Shown: positions 9,591 to 24,500 of the stretch, one piece after another | Layout of the letters: every line of letters starts with the position of its first letter | Position numbering within the stretch: position 1 is the first letter of the stretch | Assembly: GCA_009746045.1 (NCBI GenBank) | Contig: RPFO01000668.1 | Coordinates: forward strand, 1 to 47,499 | DNA from: Mesostigma viride | Taxonomy: Eukaryota > Streptophyta > Mesostigmatophyceae > Mesostigmatales > Mesostigmataceae | Length of the DNA stretch: 47,499 nt | Direction of reading: 5' to 3' | The notes under the pieces: model-generated | Seen by the model: only the letters and a program-made list of their open reading frames with translations | Told to the model about the DNA's origin: nothing | The model's database searches: none | Translations under genes and position numbers: made by a program

Positions 9591-12500
9591 ACTCCATGTA
9601 CGTAGACAAGCCATGATGACCCCATGGGAGCCTGAATCCTCATCATTAAATACATAAATGCCACCCATGTACGTAGACGGGCCATGATGACACCAATGGA
9701 GCCTGAATCCTCATCATTAATTACATAAATGCCAACCATGTACATACACGGGCAATGATGACACCATGGGAGCCTGAATCCTCATCATTAATTACATAAA
9801 TGCCAACCATGTACGTAGGCCAGCCATGATGACACTGTGGGAGCCTGAATCCTCATCATTAATTTCATACATGCCAACAACACGTAGACGGGCCATAATG
9901 ACACCACGGGAGCCTGAATCCTGATCATTTTTTTTTCTTTGACATCCATGTACGTAGGCCAGCCATGATGACACCATGGGAGCCTGAATCCTCATCATTT
10001 TTTTTCTGAGACATCCATGTACGTAGGCCAGCCATGATGACACCATGGGAGCCTGAATCCTCATCATTTTTTTTCTGAGACATCCATGTACGTAGGCCAG
10101 CCATGATGACACCATGGGAGCCTGAATCCTCATCATTAAATACATACATGCCATCCATGTACGTAGACAGGCCATGACATCTGACACCATGGGAGCCTGA
10201 ATCCTCATCATTTACTATTCCTTGACATCCATGTACGTAGACGGGCCATGATGACACCATGGGAGCCTGAATCCTCTTCATTTTTTTTTCTTTGACATCC
10301 ATGTACATACGTAGGCCAGCCATGATGACACCAATGGAGCCTGAATCCTCATCATTAATTACATACATAAATGCCATGATCATCAATGACCCCATGGGAG
10401 CCTGAATCCTCATCATTAAATACATAAATGCCACGGTCCATGTACGTAGACGGGCCATGATGACACCAATGGAGCCTGAATCCTCATCATTAATTACATA
10501 AATGCCAACCATGTACATACACGGGCAATGATGACACCATGGGAGCCTGAATCCTCATCATTAATTACATAAATGCCAACCATGTACGTAGGCCAGCCAT
10601 GATGACACTATGGGAGCCTGAATCCTCATCATTCATTTCATACATGCCAACAACACGTAGACGGGCCATAATGACACCACGGGAGCCTGAATCCTCATCA
10701 TTTTTTTTTCTTTGACATCCATGTACGTAGGCCAGCCATGATGACACCATGGGAGCCTGAATCCTCATCATTTTTTTTCTGAGACATCCATGTACGTAGG
10801 CCAGCCATGATGACACCATGGGAGCCTGAATCCTCATCATTAAATACATACATGCCATCCATGTACGTAGACAGGCCATGATGACACCATGGGAGCCTGA
10901 ATCCTCATCATTTACTATTCCTTGACATCCATGTACGTAGACGGGCCATGATGACACCATGGGAGCCTGAATCCTCATCATTTTTTTTTCTTTGACATCC
11001 ATGTACATACGTAGGCCAGCCATGATGACACCAATGGAGCCTGAATTCTCATCATTAATTACATACATGCCATCCATGTACGTAGACAGGCCATGACATC
11101 TGACACCATGGGAGCCTGAATCCTCATCATTTACTATTCCTTGACATCCATGTACGTAGACGGGCCATGATGACACCATGGGAGCCTGAATCCTCATCAT
11201 TTTTTTTTCTTTGACATCCATGTACATACGTAGGCCAGCCATGATGACACCAATGGAGCCTGAATCCTCATCATTAATTACATACATAAATGCCAACCAT
11301 GTACATACACGGGCAATGATGACACCAATGGAGCCTGAATCCTCATCATTAATTACATAAATGGCAACCATGTACATACACGGGCAATGATGACACCATG
11401 GGAGCCTGAATCCTCATCATTTTTTTTTTCTTTGACATCCATGTACATACGTAGGCCAGCCATGATGACACCAATGGAGCCTGAATCCTCATCATTAATT
11501 ACATACATGCCATCCATGTACGTAGACAAGCCATGATGACCCCATGGGAGCCTGAATCCTCATCATTAATTACATACATGCCATCCATGTACGTAGACAG
11601 GCCATGATGACACCATGGGAGCCTGAATCCTCATCATTTACTATTCCTTGACATCCATGTACGTAGGCCAGCCATGGAGACACCATGGGAGCCTGAATCC
11701 TCCTCATTAATTACATAAATGCCAACCATGTACGTAGACAAGCCATGATGACCCCATGGGAGCCTGAATCCTCATCATTAATTACATAAATGCCATCCAT
11801 GTACGTAGACGGGCCATGATGACACCATGGGAGCCTGAATCCTCATCATTTACTATTCCTTGACATCCATGTACGTAGGCCAGCCATGGAGACACCATGG
11901 GAGCCTGAATCCTCCTCATTAATTACATAAATGCCAACCATGTACGTAGACAAGCCATGATGACCCCATGGGAGCCTGAATCCTCATCATTAATTACATA
12001 AATGCCATCCATGTAAGTAGACGGGCCATGATGACACCATGGGAGCCTGAATCCTCCTCATTAATTACATAAATGCCAACCATGTACGTAGACAAGCCAT
12101 GATGACACCATGGGAGCCTGAATCCTCATCATTAATTACATAAATGCCATCCATGTACGTAGACGGGCCATGATGACACCATGGGAGCCTGAATCCTCAT
12201 CATTAATTACATAAATGCCAACCATGTACGTAGGCCAGCCATGGAGACACCATGGGAGCCTGAATCCTCATCATTAATTACATACATGCCAACAATGTAG
12301 GTAGACAAGCCATGATGACACCATGGGAGCCTGAATCCTCATCATTTATTTTATGAGACATCCATGTACGTAGGCCAGCCATGATGACACCATGGGAGCC
12401 TGAATCCTCATCATTTCTTTTTCTTTGACATCCATGTACGTAGGCCAGCCATGATGACACCATGGGAGCCTGAATCCTCCTCATTAATTACATACATGCC

Positions 12501-15500
12501 ATCCATGTACGTAGACGGGCCATGATGACACCATGGGAGCCTGAATCCTCATCATTTACTATTCCTTGACATCCATGTACGTAGGCCAGCCATGGAGACA
12601 CCATGGGAGCCTGAATCCTCATCATTAATTACATAAATGCCAACCATGTACGTAGACAAGCCATGATGACACCATGGGAGCCTGAATCCTCCTCATTAAT
12701 TACATAAATGCCAACCATGTACGTAGACAAGCCATGATGACACCATGGGAGCCTGAATCCTCATCATTAATTACATACATGCCATTCATGTACGTAGGCC
12801 AGCCATGGAGACACCATGGGAGCCTGAATCCTCATCATTTACTATTCCTTGACATCCATGTACGTAGGCCAGCCATGGAGACACCATGGGAGCCTGAATC
12901 CTCCTCATTAATTACATAAATGCCAACCATGTACGTAGACAAGCCATGATGACCCCATGGGAGCCTGAATCCTCATCATTAATTACATAAATGCCATCCA
13001 TGTACGTAGACGGGCCATGATGACACCATGGGAGCCTGAATCCTTATCATTTACTATTCCTTGACATCCATGTACGTAGGCCAGCCATGGAGACACCATG
13101 GGAGCCTGAATCCTCATCATTAATTACATAAATGCCAACCATGTACGTAGACAAGCCATGATGACACCATGGGAGCCTGAATCCTCCTCATTAATTACAT
13201 AAATGCCAACCATGTACGTAGACAAGCCATGATGACACCATGGGAGCCTGAATCCTCATCATTAATTACATACATGCCATCCATGTACGTAGACAGGCCA
13301 TGATGACACCATGGGAGCCTGAATCCTCATCATTTACTATTCCTTGACATCCATGTACGTAGGCCAGCCATGGAGACACCATGGGAGCCTGAATCCTCCT
13401 CATTAACTACATAAATGCCAACCATGTACGTAGACAAGCCATGATGACACCATGGGAGCCTGAATCCTCATCATTTACTATTCCTTGACATCCATGTACG
13501 TAGGCCAGCCATGATGACACCAATGGAGCCTGAATCCTCCTCGTTAATTACATAAATGCCAACCATGTACGTAGACAAGCCATGATGACCCCATGGGAGC
13601 CTGAATCCTCATCATTTACTATTCCTTGACATCCATGTACGTAGACGGGCCATGATGACACCATGGGAGCCTGAATCCTCATCATTTACTATTCCTTGAC
13701 ATCCATGTACGTAGGCCAGCCATGATGACACCAATGGAGCCTGAATCCTCTTCATTTTCTTAATGAGAGGATTCAGGTTACATAAATGCCAACCATGTAG
13801 GTAGACAAGCCATGATGACACCATGGGAGCCTGAATCCTCATCATTTACTATTCCTTGACATCCATGTACGTAGGCCAGCCATGGAGACACCATGGGAGC
13901 CTGAATCCTCCTCATTAATTACATAAATGCCAACCATGTACGTAGACAAGCCATGATGACCCCATGGGAGCCTGAATCCTCATCATTAATTACATAAATG
14001 CCATCCATGTAAGTAGACGGGCCATGATGACACCATGGGAGCCTGAATCCTCCTCATTAATTACATAAATGCCAACCATGTACGTAGACAAGCCATGATG
14101 ACACCATGGGAGCCTGAATCCTCATCATTAATTACATAAATGCCATCCATGTACGTAGACGGGCCATGATGACACCATGGGAGCCTGAATCCTCATCATT
14201 AATTACATAAATGCCATTCATGTACGTAGGCCAGCCATGGAGACACCATGGGAGCCTGAATCCTCATCATTAATTACATACATGCCAACAATGTAGGTAG
14301 ACAAGCCATGATGACACCATGGGAGCCTGAATCCTCATCATTTATTTTATGAGACATCCATGTACGTAGGCCAGCCATGATGACACCATGGGAGCCTGAA
14401 TCCTCATCATTTCTTTTTCTTTGACATCCATGTACGTAGGCCAGCCATGATGACACCATGGGAGCCTGAATCCTCCTCATTAATTACATACATGCCATCC
14501 ATGTACGTACACGGGCCATGATGACACCATGGGAGCCTGAATCCTCCTCATTTACTATTCCTTGACATCCATGTACGTAGACGGGCCATGATGACACCAT
14601 GGGAGCCTGAATCCTCATCATTTTTTTTTCTTTGACATCCATGTACATACGTAGGCCAGCCATGATGACACCAATGGAGCCTGAATCCTCATCATTAATT
14701 ACATACATAAATGCCATGATCATCAATGACCCCATGGGAGCCTGAATCCTCATCATTAAATACATAAATGCCACGGTCCATGTACGTAGACGGGCCATGA
14801 TGACACCAATGGAGCCTGAATCCTCATCATTAATTACATAAATGCCAACCATGTACATACACGGGCAATGATGACACCATGGGAGCCTGAATCCTCATCA
14901 TTAATTACATAAATGCCAACCATGTACGTAGGCCAGCCATGATGACACTATGGGAGCCTGAATCCTCATCATTAATTTCATACATGCCAACAACACGTAG
15001 ACGGGCCATAATGACACCACGGGAGCCTGAATCCTCATCATTTTTTTTTCTTTGACATCCATGTACGTAGGCCAGCCATGATGACACCATGGGAGCCTGA
15101 ATCCTCATCATTTTTTTTCTGAGACATCCATGTACGTAGGCCAGCCATGATGACACCATGGGAGCCTGAATCCTCATCATTAAATACATACATGCCATCC
15201 ATGTACGTAGACAGGCCATGATGACACCATGGGAGCCTGAATCCTCATCATTTACTATTCCTTGACATCCATGTACGTAGACGGGCCATGATGACACCAT
15301 GGGAGCCTGAATCCTCATCATTTTTTTTTCTTTGACATCCATGTACATACGTAGGCCAGCCATGATGACACCAATGGAGCCTGAATTCTCATCATTAATT
15401 ACATACATGCCATCCATGTACGTAGACAGGCCATGACATCTGACACCATGGGAGCCTGAATCCTCATCATTTACTATTCCTTGACATCCATGTACGTAGA

Positions 15501-18500
15501 CGGGCCATGATGACACCATGGGAGCCTGAATCCTCATCATTTTTTTTTCTTTGACATCCATGTACATACGTAGGCCAGCCATGATGACACCAATGGAGCC
15601 TGAATCCTCATCATTAATTACATACATAAATGCCAACCATGTACATACACGGGCAATGATGACACCAATGGAGCCTGAATCCTCATCATTAATTACATAA
15701 ATGGCAACCATGTACATACACGGGCAATGATGACACCATGGGAGCCTGAATCCTCATCATTTTTTTTTTCTTTGACATCCATGTACATACGTAGGCCAGC
15801 CATGATGACACCATGGGAGCCTGAATCCTCCTCATTAATTACATAAATGCCAACCATGTACGTAGACAAGCCATGATGACCCCATGGGAGCCTGAATCCT
15901 CATCATTTACTATTCCTTGACATCCATGTACGTAGACGGGCCATGATGACACCATGGGAGCCTGAATCCTCATCATTTACTATTCCTTGACATCCATGTA
16001 CGTAGGCCAGCCATGATGACACCAATGGAGCCTGAATCCTCTTCATTTTCTTAATGAGAGGATTCAGGTTACATAAATGCCAACCATGTAGGTAGACAAG
16101 CCATGATGACACCATGGGAGCCTGAATCCTCATCATTTACTATTCCTTGACATCCATGTACGTAGGCCAGCCATGGAGACACCATGGGAGCCTGAATCCT
16201 CCTCATTAATTACATAAATGCCAACCATGTACGTAGACAAGCCATGATGACCCCATGGGAGCCTGAATCCTCATCATTAATTACATAAATGCCATCCATG
16301 TAAGTAGACGGGCCATGATGACACCATGGGAGCCTGAATCCTCCTCATTAATTACATAAATGCCAACCATGTACGTAGACAAGCCATGATGACACCATGG
16401 GAGCCTGAATCCTCATCATTAATTACATAAATGCCATCCATGTACGTAGACGGGCCATGATGACACCATGGGAGCCTGAATCCTCATCATTAATTACATA
16501 AATGCCATTCATGTACGTAGGCCAGCCATGGAGACACCATGGGAGCCTGAATCCTCATCATTAATTACATACATGCCAACAATGTAGGTAGACAAGCCAT
16601 GATGACACCATGGGAGCCTGAATCCTCATCATTTATTTTATGAGACATCCATGTACGTAGGCCAGCCATGATGACACCATGGGAGCCTGAATCCTCATCA
16701 TTTCTTTTTCTTTGACATCCATGTACGTAGGCCAGCCATGATGACACCATGGGAGCCTGAATCCTCCTCATTAATTACATACATGCCATCCATGTACGTA
16801 CACGGGCCATGATGACACCATGGGAGCCTGAATCCTCCTCATTTACTATTCCTTGACATCCATGTACGTAGACGGGCCATGATGACACCATGGGAGCCTG
16901 AATCCTCATCATTTTTTTTTCTTTGACATCCATGTACATACGTAGGCCAGCCATGATGACACCAATGGAGCCTGAATCCTCATCATTAATTACATACATA
17001 AATGCCATGATCATCAATGACCCCATGGGAGCCTGAATCCTCATCATTAAATACATAAATGCCACGGTCCATGTACGTAGACGGGCCATGATGACACCAA
17101 TGGAGCCTGAATCCTCATCATTAATTACATAAATGCCAACCATGTACATACACGGGCAATGATGACACCATGGGAGCCTGAATCCTCATCATTAATTACA
17201 TAAATGCCAACCATGTACGTAGGCCAGCCATGATGACACTATGGGAGCCTGAATCCTCATCATTAATTTCATACATGCCAACAACACGTAGACGGGCCAT
17301 AATGACACCACGGGAGCCTGAATCCTCATCATTTTTTTTTCTTTGACATCCATGTACGTAGGCCAGCCATGATGACACCATGGGAGCCTGAATCCTCATC
17401 ATTTTTTTTCTGAGACATCCATGTACGTAGGCCAGCCATGATGACACCATGGGAGCCTGAATCCTCATCATTAAATACATACATGCCATCCATGTACGTA
17501 GACAGGCCATGATGACACCATGGGAGCCTGAATCCTCATCATTTACTATTCCTTGACATCCATGTACGTAGACGGGCCATGATGACACCATGGGAGCCTG
17601 AATCCTCATCATTTTTTTTTCTTTGACATCCATGTACATACGTAGGCCAGCCATGATGACACCAATGGAGCCTGAATTCTCATCATTAATTACATACATG
17701 CCATCCATGTACGTAGACAGGCCATGACATCTGACACCATGGGAGCCTGAATCCTCATCATTTACTATTCCTTGACATCCATGTACGTAGACGGGCCATG
17801 ATGACACCATGGGAGCCTGAATCCTCATCATTTTTTTTTCTTTGACATCCATGTACATACGTAGGCCAGCCATGATGACACCAATGGAGCCTGAATCCTC
17901 ATCATTAATTACATACATAAATGCCAACCATGTACATACACGGGCAATGATGACACCAATGGAGCCTGAATCCTCATCATTAATTACATAAATGGCAACC
18001 ATGTACATACACGGGCAATGATGACACCATGGGAGCCTGAATCCTCATCATTTTTTTTTCTTTGACATCCATGTACATACGTAGGCCAGCCATGATGACA
18101 CCAATGGAGCCTGAATCCTCATCATTAATTACATACATGCCATCCATGTACGTAGACAAGCCATGATGACCCCATGGGAGCCTGAATCCTCATCATTAAT
18201 TACATACATGCCATCCATGTACGTAGACAGGCCATGATGACACCATGGGAGCCTGAATCCTCATCATTTACTATTCCTTGACATCCATGTACGTAGGCCA
18301 GCCATGGAGACACCATGGGAGCCTGAATCCTCCTCATTAATTACATAAATGCCAACCATGTACGTAGACAAGCCATGATGACCCCATGGGAGCCTGAATC
18401 CTCATCATTAATTACATAAATGCCATCCATGTACGTAGACGGGCCATGATGACACCATGGGAGCCTGAATCCTCATCATTTACTATTCCTTGACATCCAT

Positions 18501-21500
18501 GTACGTAGGCCAGCCATGGAGACACCATGGGAGCCTGAATCCTCCTCATTAATTACATAAATGCCAACCATGTACGTAGACAAGCCATGATGACCCCATG
18601 GGAGCCTGAATCCTCATCATTAATTACATAAATGCCATCCATGTAAGTAGACGGGCCATGATGACACCATGGGAGCCTGAATCCTCCTCATTAATTACAT
18701 AAATGCCAACCATGTACGTAGACAAGCCATGATGACACCATGGGAGCCTGAATCCTCATCATTAATTACATAAATGCCATCCATGTACGTAGACGGGCCA
18801 TGATGACACCATGGGAGCCTGAATCCTCATCATTAATTACATAAATGCCATTCATGTACGTAGGCCAGCCATGGAGACACCATGGGAGCCTGAATCCTCA
18901 TCATTAATTACATACATGCCAACAATGTAGGTAGACAAGCCATGATGACACCATGGGAGCCTGAATCCTCATCATTTATTTTATGAGACATCCATGTACG
19001 TAGGCCAGCCATGATGACACCATGGGAGCCTGAATCCTCATCATTTCTTTTTCTTTGACATCCATGTACGTAGGCCAGCCATGATGACACCATGGGAGCC
19101 TGAATCCTCCTCATTAATTACATACATGCCATCCATGTACGTACACGGGCCATGATGACACCATGGGAGCCTGAATCCTCATCATTTACTATTCCTTGAC
19201 ATCCATGTACGTAGGCCAGCCATGGAGACACCATGGGAGCCTGAATCCTCATCATTAATTACATAAATGCCAACCATGTACGTAGACAAGCCATGATGAC
19301 ACCATGGGAGCCTGAATCCTCCTCATTAATTACATAAATGCCAACCATGTACGTAGACAAGCCATGATGACACCATGGGAGCCTGAATCCTCATCATTAA
19401 TTACATACATGCCATCCATGTACGTAGACAGGCCATGATGACACCATGGGAGCCTGAATCCTCATCATTTACTATTCCTTGACATCCATGTACGTAGGCC
19501 AGCCATGGAGACACCATGGGAGCCTGAATCCTCCTCATTAATTACATAAATGCCAACCATGTACGTAGACAAGCCATGATGACCCCATGGGAGCCTGAAT
19601 CCTCATCATTAATTACATAAATGCCATCCATGTACGTAGACGGGCCATGATGACACCATGGGAGCCTGAATCCTTATCATTTACTATTCCTTGACATCCA
19701 TGTACGTAGGCCAGCCATGGAGACACCATGGGAGCCTGAATCCTCATCATTAATTACATAAATGCCAACCATGTACGTAGACAAGCCATGATGACACCAT
19801 GGGAGCCTGAATCCTCCTCATTAATTACATAAATGCCAACCATGTACGTAGACAAGCCATGATGACACCATGGGAGCCTGAATCCTCATCATTAATTACA
19901 TACATGCCATCCATGTACGTAGACAGGCCATGATGACACCATGGGAGCCTGAATCCTCATCATTTACTATTCCTTGACATCCATGTACGTAGGCCAGCCA
20001 TGATGACACCAATGGAGCCTGAATCCTCCTCGTTAATTACATAAATGCCAACCATGTACGTAGACAAGCCATGATGACCCATGGGAGCCTGAATCCTCAT
20101 CATTTACTATTCCTTGACATCCATGTACGTAGACGGGCCATGATGACACCATGGGAGCCTGAATCCTCCTCGTTAATTACATAAATGCCAACCATGTACG
20201 TAGACAAGCCATGATGACCCCATGGGAGCCTGAATCCTCATCATTTACTATTCCTTGACATCCATGTACGTAGACGGGCCATGATGACACCATGGGAGCC
20301 TGAATCCTCATCATTTACTATTCCTTGACATCCATGTACGTAGGCCAGCCATGATGACACCAATGGAGCCTGAATCCTCTTCATTTTCTTAATGAGAGGA
20401 TTCAGGTGACATAAATGCCAACCATGTAGGTAGACAAGCCATGATGACACCATGGGAGCCTGAATCCTCATCATTTACTATTCCTTGACATCCATGTACG
20501 TAGGCCAGCCATGGAGACACCATGGGAGCCTGAATCCTCCTCATTAATTACATAAATGCCAACCATGTACGTAGACAAGCCATGATGACCCCATGGGAGC
20601 CTGAATCCTCATCATTAATTACATAAATGCCATCCATGTAAGTAGACGGGCCATGATGACACCATGGGAGCCTGAATCCTCCTCATTAATTACATAAATG
20701 CCAACCATGTACGTAGACAAGCCATGATGACACCATGGGAGCCTGAATCCTCATCATTAATTACATAAATGCCATCCATGTACGTAGACGGGCCATGATG
20801 ACACCATGGGAGCCTGAATCCTCATCATTAATTACATAAATGCCATTCATGTACGTAGGCCAGCCATGGAGACACCATGGGAGCCTGAATCCTCATCATT
20901 AATTACATACATGCCAACAATGTAGGTAGACAAGCCATGATGACACCATGGGAGCCTGAATCCTCATCATTTATTTTATGAGACATCCATGTACGTAGGC
21001 CAGCCATGATGACACCATGGGAGCCTGAATCCTCATCATTTCTTTTTCTTTGACATCCATGTACGTAGGCCAGCCATGATGACACCATGGGAGCCTGAAT
21101 CCTCCTCATTAATTACATACATGCCATCCATGTACGTACACGGGCCATGATGACACCATGGGAGCCTGAATCCTCCTCATTTACTATTCCTTGACATCCA
21201 TGTACGTAGACGGGCCATGATGACACCATGGGAGCCTGAATCCTCATCATTTTTTTTTCTTTGACATCCATGTACATACGTAGGCCAGCCATGATGACAC
21301 CAATGGAGCCTGAATCCTCATCATTAATTACATACATAAATGCCATGATCATCAATGACCCCATGGGAGCCTGAATCCTCATCATTAAATACATAAATGC
21401 CACGGTCCATGTACGTAGACGGGCCATGATGACACCAATGGAGCCTGAATCCTCATCATTAATTACATAAATGCCAACCATGTACATACACGGGCAATGA

Positions 21501-24500
21501 TGACACCATGGGAGCCTGAATCCTCATCATTAATTACATAAATGCCAACCATGTACGTAGGCCAGCCATGATGACACTATGGGAGCCTGAATCCTCATCA
21601 TTAATTTCATACATGCCAACAACACGTAGACGGGCCATAATGACACCACGGGAGCCTGAATCCTCATCATTTTTTTTTCTTTGACATCCATGTACGTAGG
21701 CCAGCCATGATGACACCATGGGAGCCTGAATCCTCATCATTTTTTTTCTGAGACATCCATGTACGTAGGCCAGCCATGATGACACCATGGGAGCCTGAAT
21801 CCTCATCATTAAATACATACATGCCATCCATGTACGTAGACAGGCCATGATGACACCATGGGAGCCTGAATCCTCATCATTTACTATTCCTTGACATCCA
21901 TGTACGTAGACGGGCCATGATGACACCATGGGAGCCTGAATCCTCATCATTTTTTTTTCTTTGACATCCATGTACATACGTAGGCCAGCCATGATGACAC
22001 CAATGGAGCCTGAATTCTCATCATTAATTACATACATAAATGCCATCCATGTACGTAGACAGGCCATGACATCTGACACCATGGGAGCCTGAATCCTCAT
22101 CATTTACTATTCCTTGACATCCATGTACGTAGACGGGCCATGATGACACCATGGGAGCCTGAATCCTCATCATTTTTTTTTCTTTGACATCCATGTACAT
22201 ACGTAGGCCAGCCATGATGACACCAATGGAGCCTGAATCCTCATCATTAATTACATACATAAATGCCAACCATGTACATACACGGGCAATGATGACACCA
22301 ATGGAGCCTGAATCCTCATCATTAATTACATAAATGGCAACCATGTACATACACGGGCAATGATGACACCATGGGAGCCTGAATCCTCATCATTTTTTTT
22401 TTCTTTGACATCCATGTACATACGTAGGCCAGCCATGATGACACCAATGGAGCCTGAATCCTCATCATTAATTACATACATGCCATCCATGTACGTAGAC
22501 AAGCCATGATGACCCCATGGGAGCCTGAATCCTCATCATTAATTACATACATGCCATCCATGTACGTAGACAGGCCATGATGACACCATGGGAGCCTGAA
22601 TCCTCATCATTTACTATTCCTTGACATCCATGTACGTAGGCCAGCCATGGAGACACCATGGGAGCCTGAATCCTCCTCATTAATTACATAAATGCCAACC
22701 ATGTACGTAGACAAGCCATGATGACCCCATGGGAGCCTGAATCCTCATCATTAATTACATAAATGCCATCCATGTACGTAGACGGGCCATGATGACACCA
22801 TGGGAGCCTGAATCCTCCTCATTAATTACATAAATGCCAACCATGTACGTAGACAAGCCATGATGACACCATGGGAGCCTGAATCCTCATCATTTACTAT
22901 TCCTTGACATCCATGTACGTAGGCCAGCCATGATGACACCAATGGAGCCTGAATCCTCCTCGTTAATTACATAAATGCCAACCATGTACGTAGACAAGCC
23001 ATGATGACCCCATGGGAGCCTGAATCCTCATCATTTACTATTCCTTGACATCCATGTACGTAGACGGGCCATGATGACACCATGGGAGCCTGAATCCTCA
23101 TCATTTACTATTCCTTGACATCCATGTACGTAGGCCAGCCATGATGACACCAATGGAGCCTGAATCCTCATCATTAATTACATACATAAATGCCATGATC
23201 ATCAATGACCCCATGGGAGCCTGAATCCTCATCATTAAATACATAAATGCCACGGTCCATGTACGTAGACGGGCCATGATGACACCAATGGAGCCTGAAT
23301 CCTCATCATTAATTACATAAATGCCAACCATGTACATACACGGGCAATGATGACACCATGGGAGCCTGAATCCTCATCATTAATTACATAAATGCCAACC
23401 ATGTACGTAGGCCAGCCATGATGACACTATGGGAGCCTGAATCCTCATCATTAATTTCATACATGCCAACAACACGTAGACGGGCCATAATGACACCACG
23501 GGAGCCTGAATCCTCATCATTTTTTTTTCTTTGACATCCATGTACGTAGGCCAGCCATGATGACACCATGGGAGCCTGAATCCTCATCATTTTTTTTCTG
23601 AGACATCCATGTACGTAGGCCAGCCATGATGACACCATGGGAGCCTGAATCCTCATCATTAAATACATACATGCCATCCATGTACGTAGACAGGCCATGA
23701 TGACACCATGGGAGCCTGAATCCTCATCATTTACTATTCCTTGACATCCATGTACGTAGACGGGCCATGATGACACCATGGGAGCCTGAATCCTCATCAT
23801 TTTTTTTTCTTTGACATCCATGTACATACGTAGGCCAGCCATGATGACACCAATGGAGCCTGAATTCTCATCATTAATTACATACATGCCATCCATGTAC
23901 GTAGACAGGCCATGACATCTGACACCATGGGAGCCTGAATCCTCATCATTTACTATTCCTTGACATCCATGTACGTAGACGGGCCATGATGACACCATGG
24001 GAGCCTGAATCCTCATCATTTTTTTTTCTTTGACATCCATGTACATACGTAGGCCAGCCATGATGACACCAATGGAGCCTGAATCCTCATCATTAATTAC
24101 ATACATAAATGCCAACCATGTACATACACGGGCAATGATGACACCAATGGAGCCTGAATCCTCATCATTAATTACATAAATGCCAACCATGTACATACAC
24201 GGGCAATGATGACACCATGGGAGCCTGAATCCTCATCATTTTTTTTTTCTTTGACATCCATGTACATACGTAGGCCAGCCATGATGACACCAATGGAGCC
24301 TGAATCCTCATCATTAATTACATACATGCCATCCATGTACGTAGACAAGCCATGATGACACCATGGGAGCCTGAATCCTCATCATTAATTACATACATGC
24401 CATCCATGTACGTAGACAGGCCATGATGACACCATGGGAGCCTGAATCCTCATCATTTACTATTCCTTGACATCCATGTACGTAGGCCAGCCATGGAGAC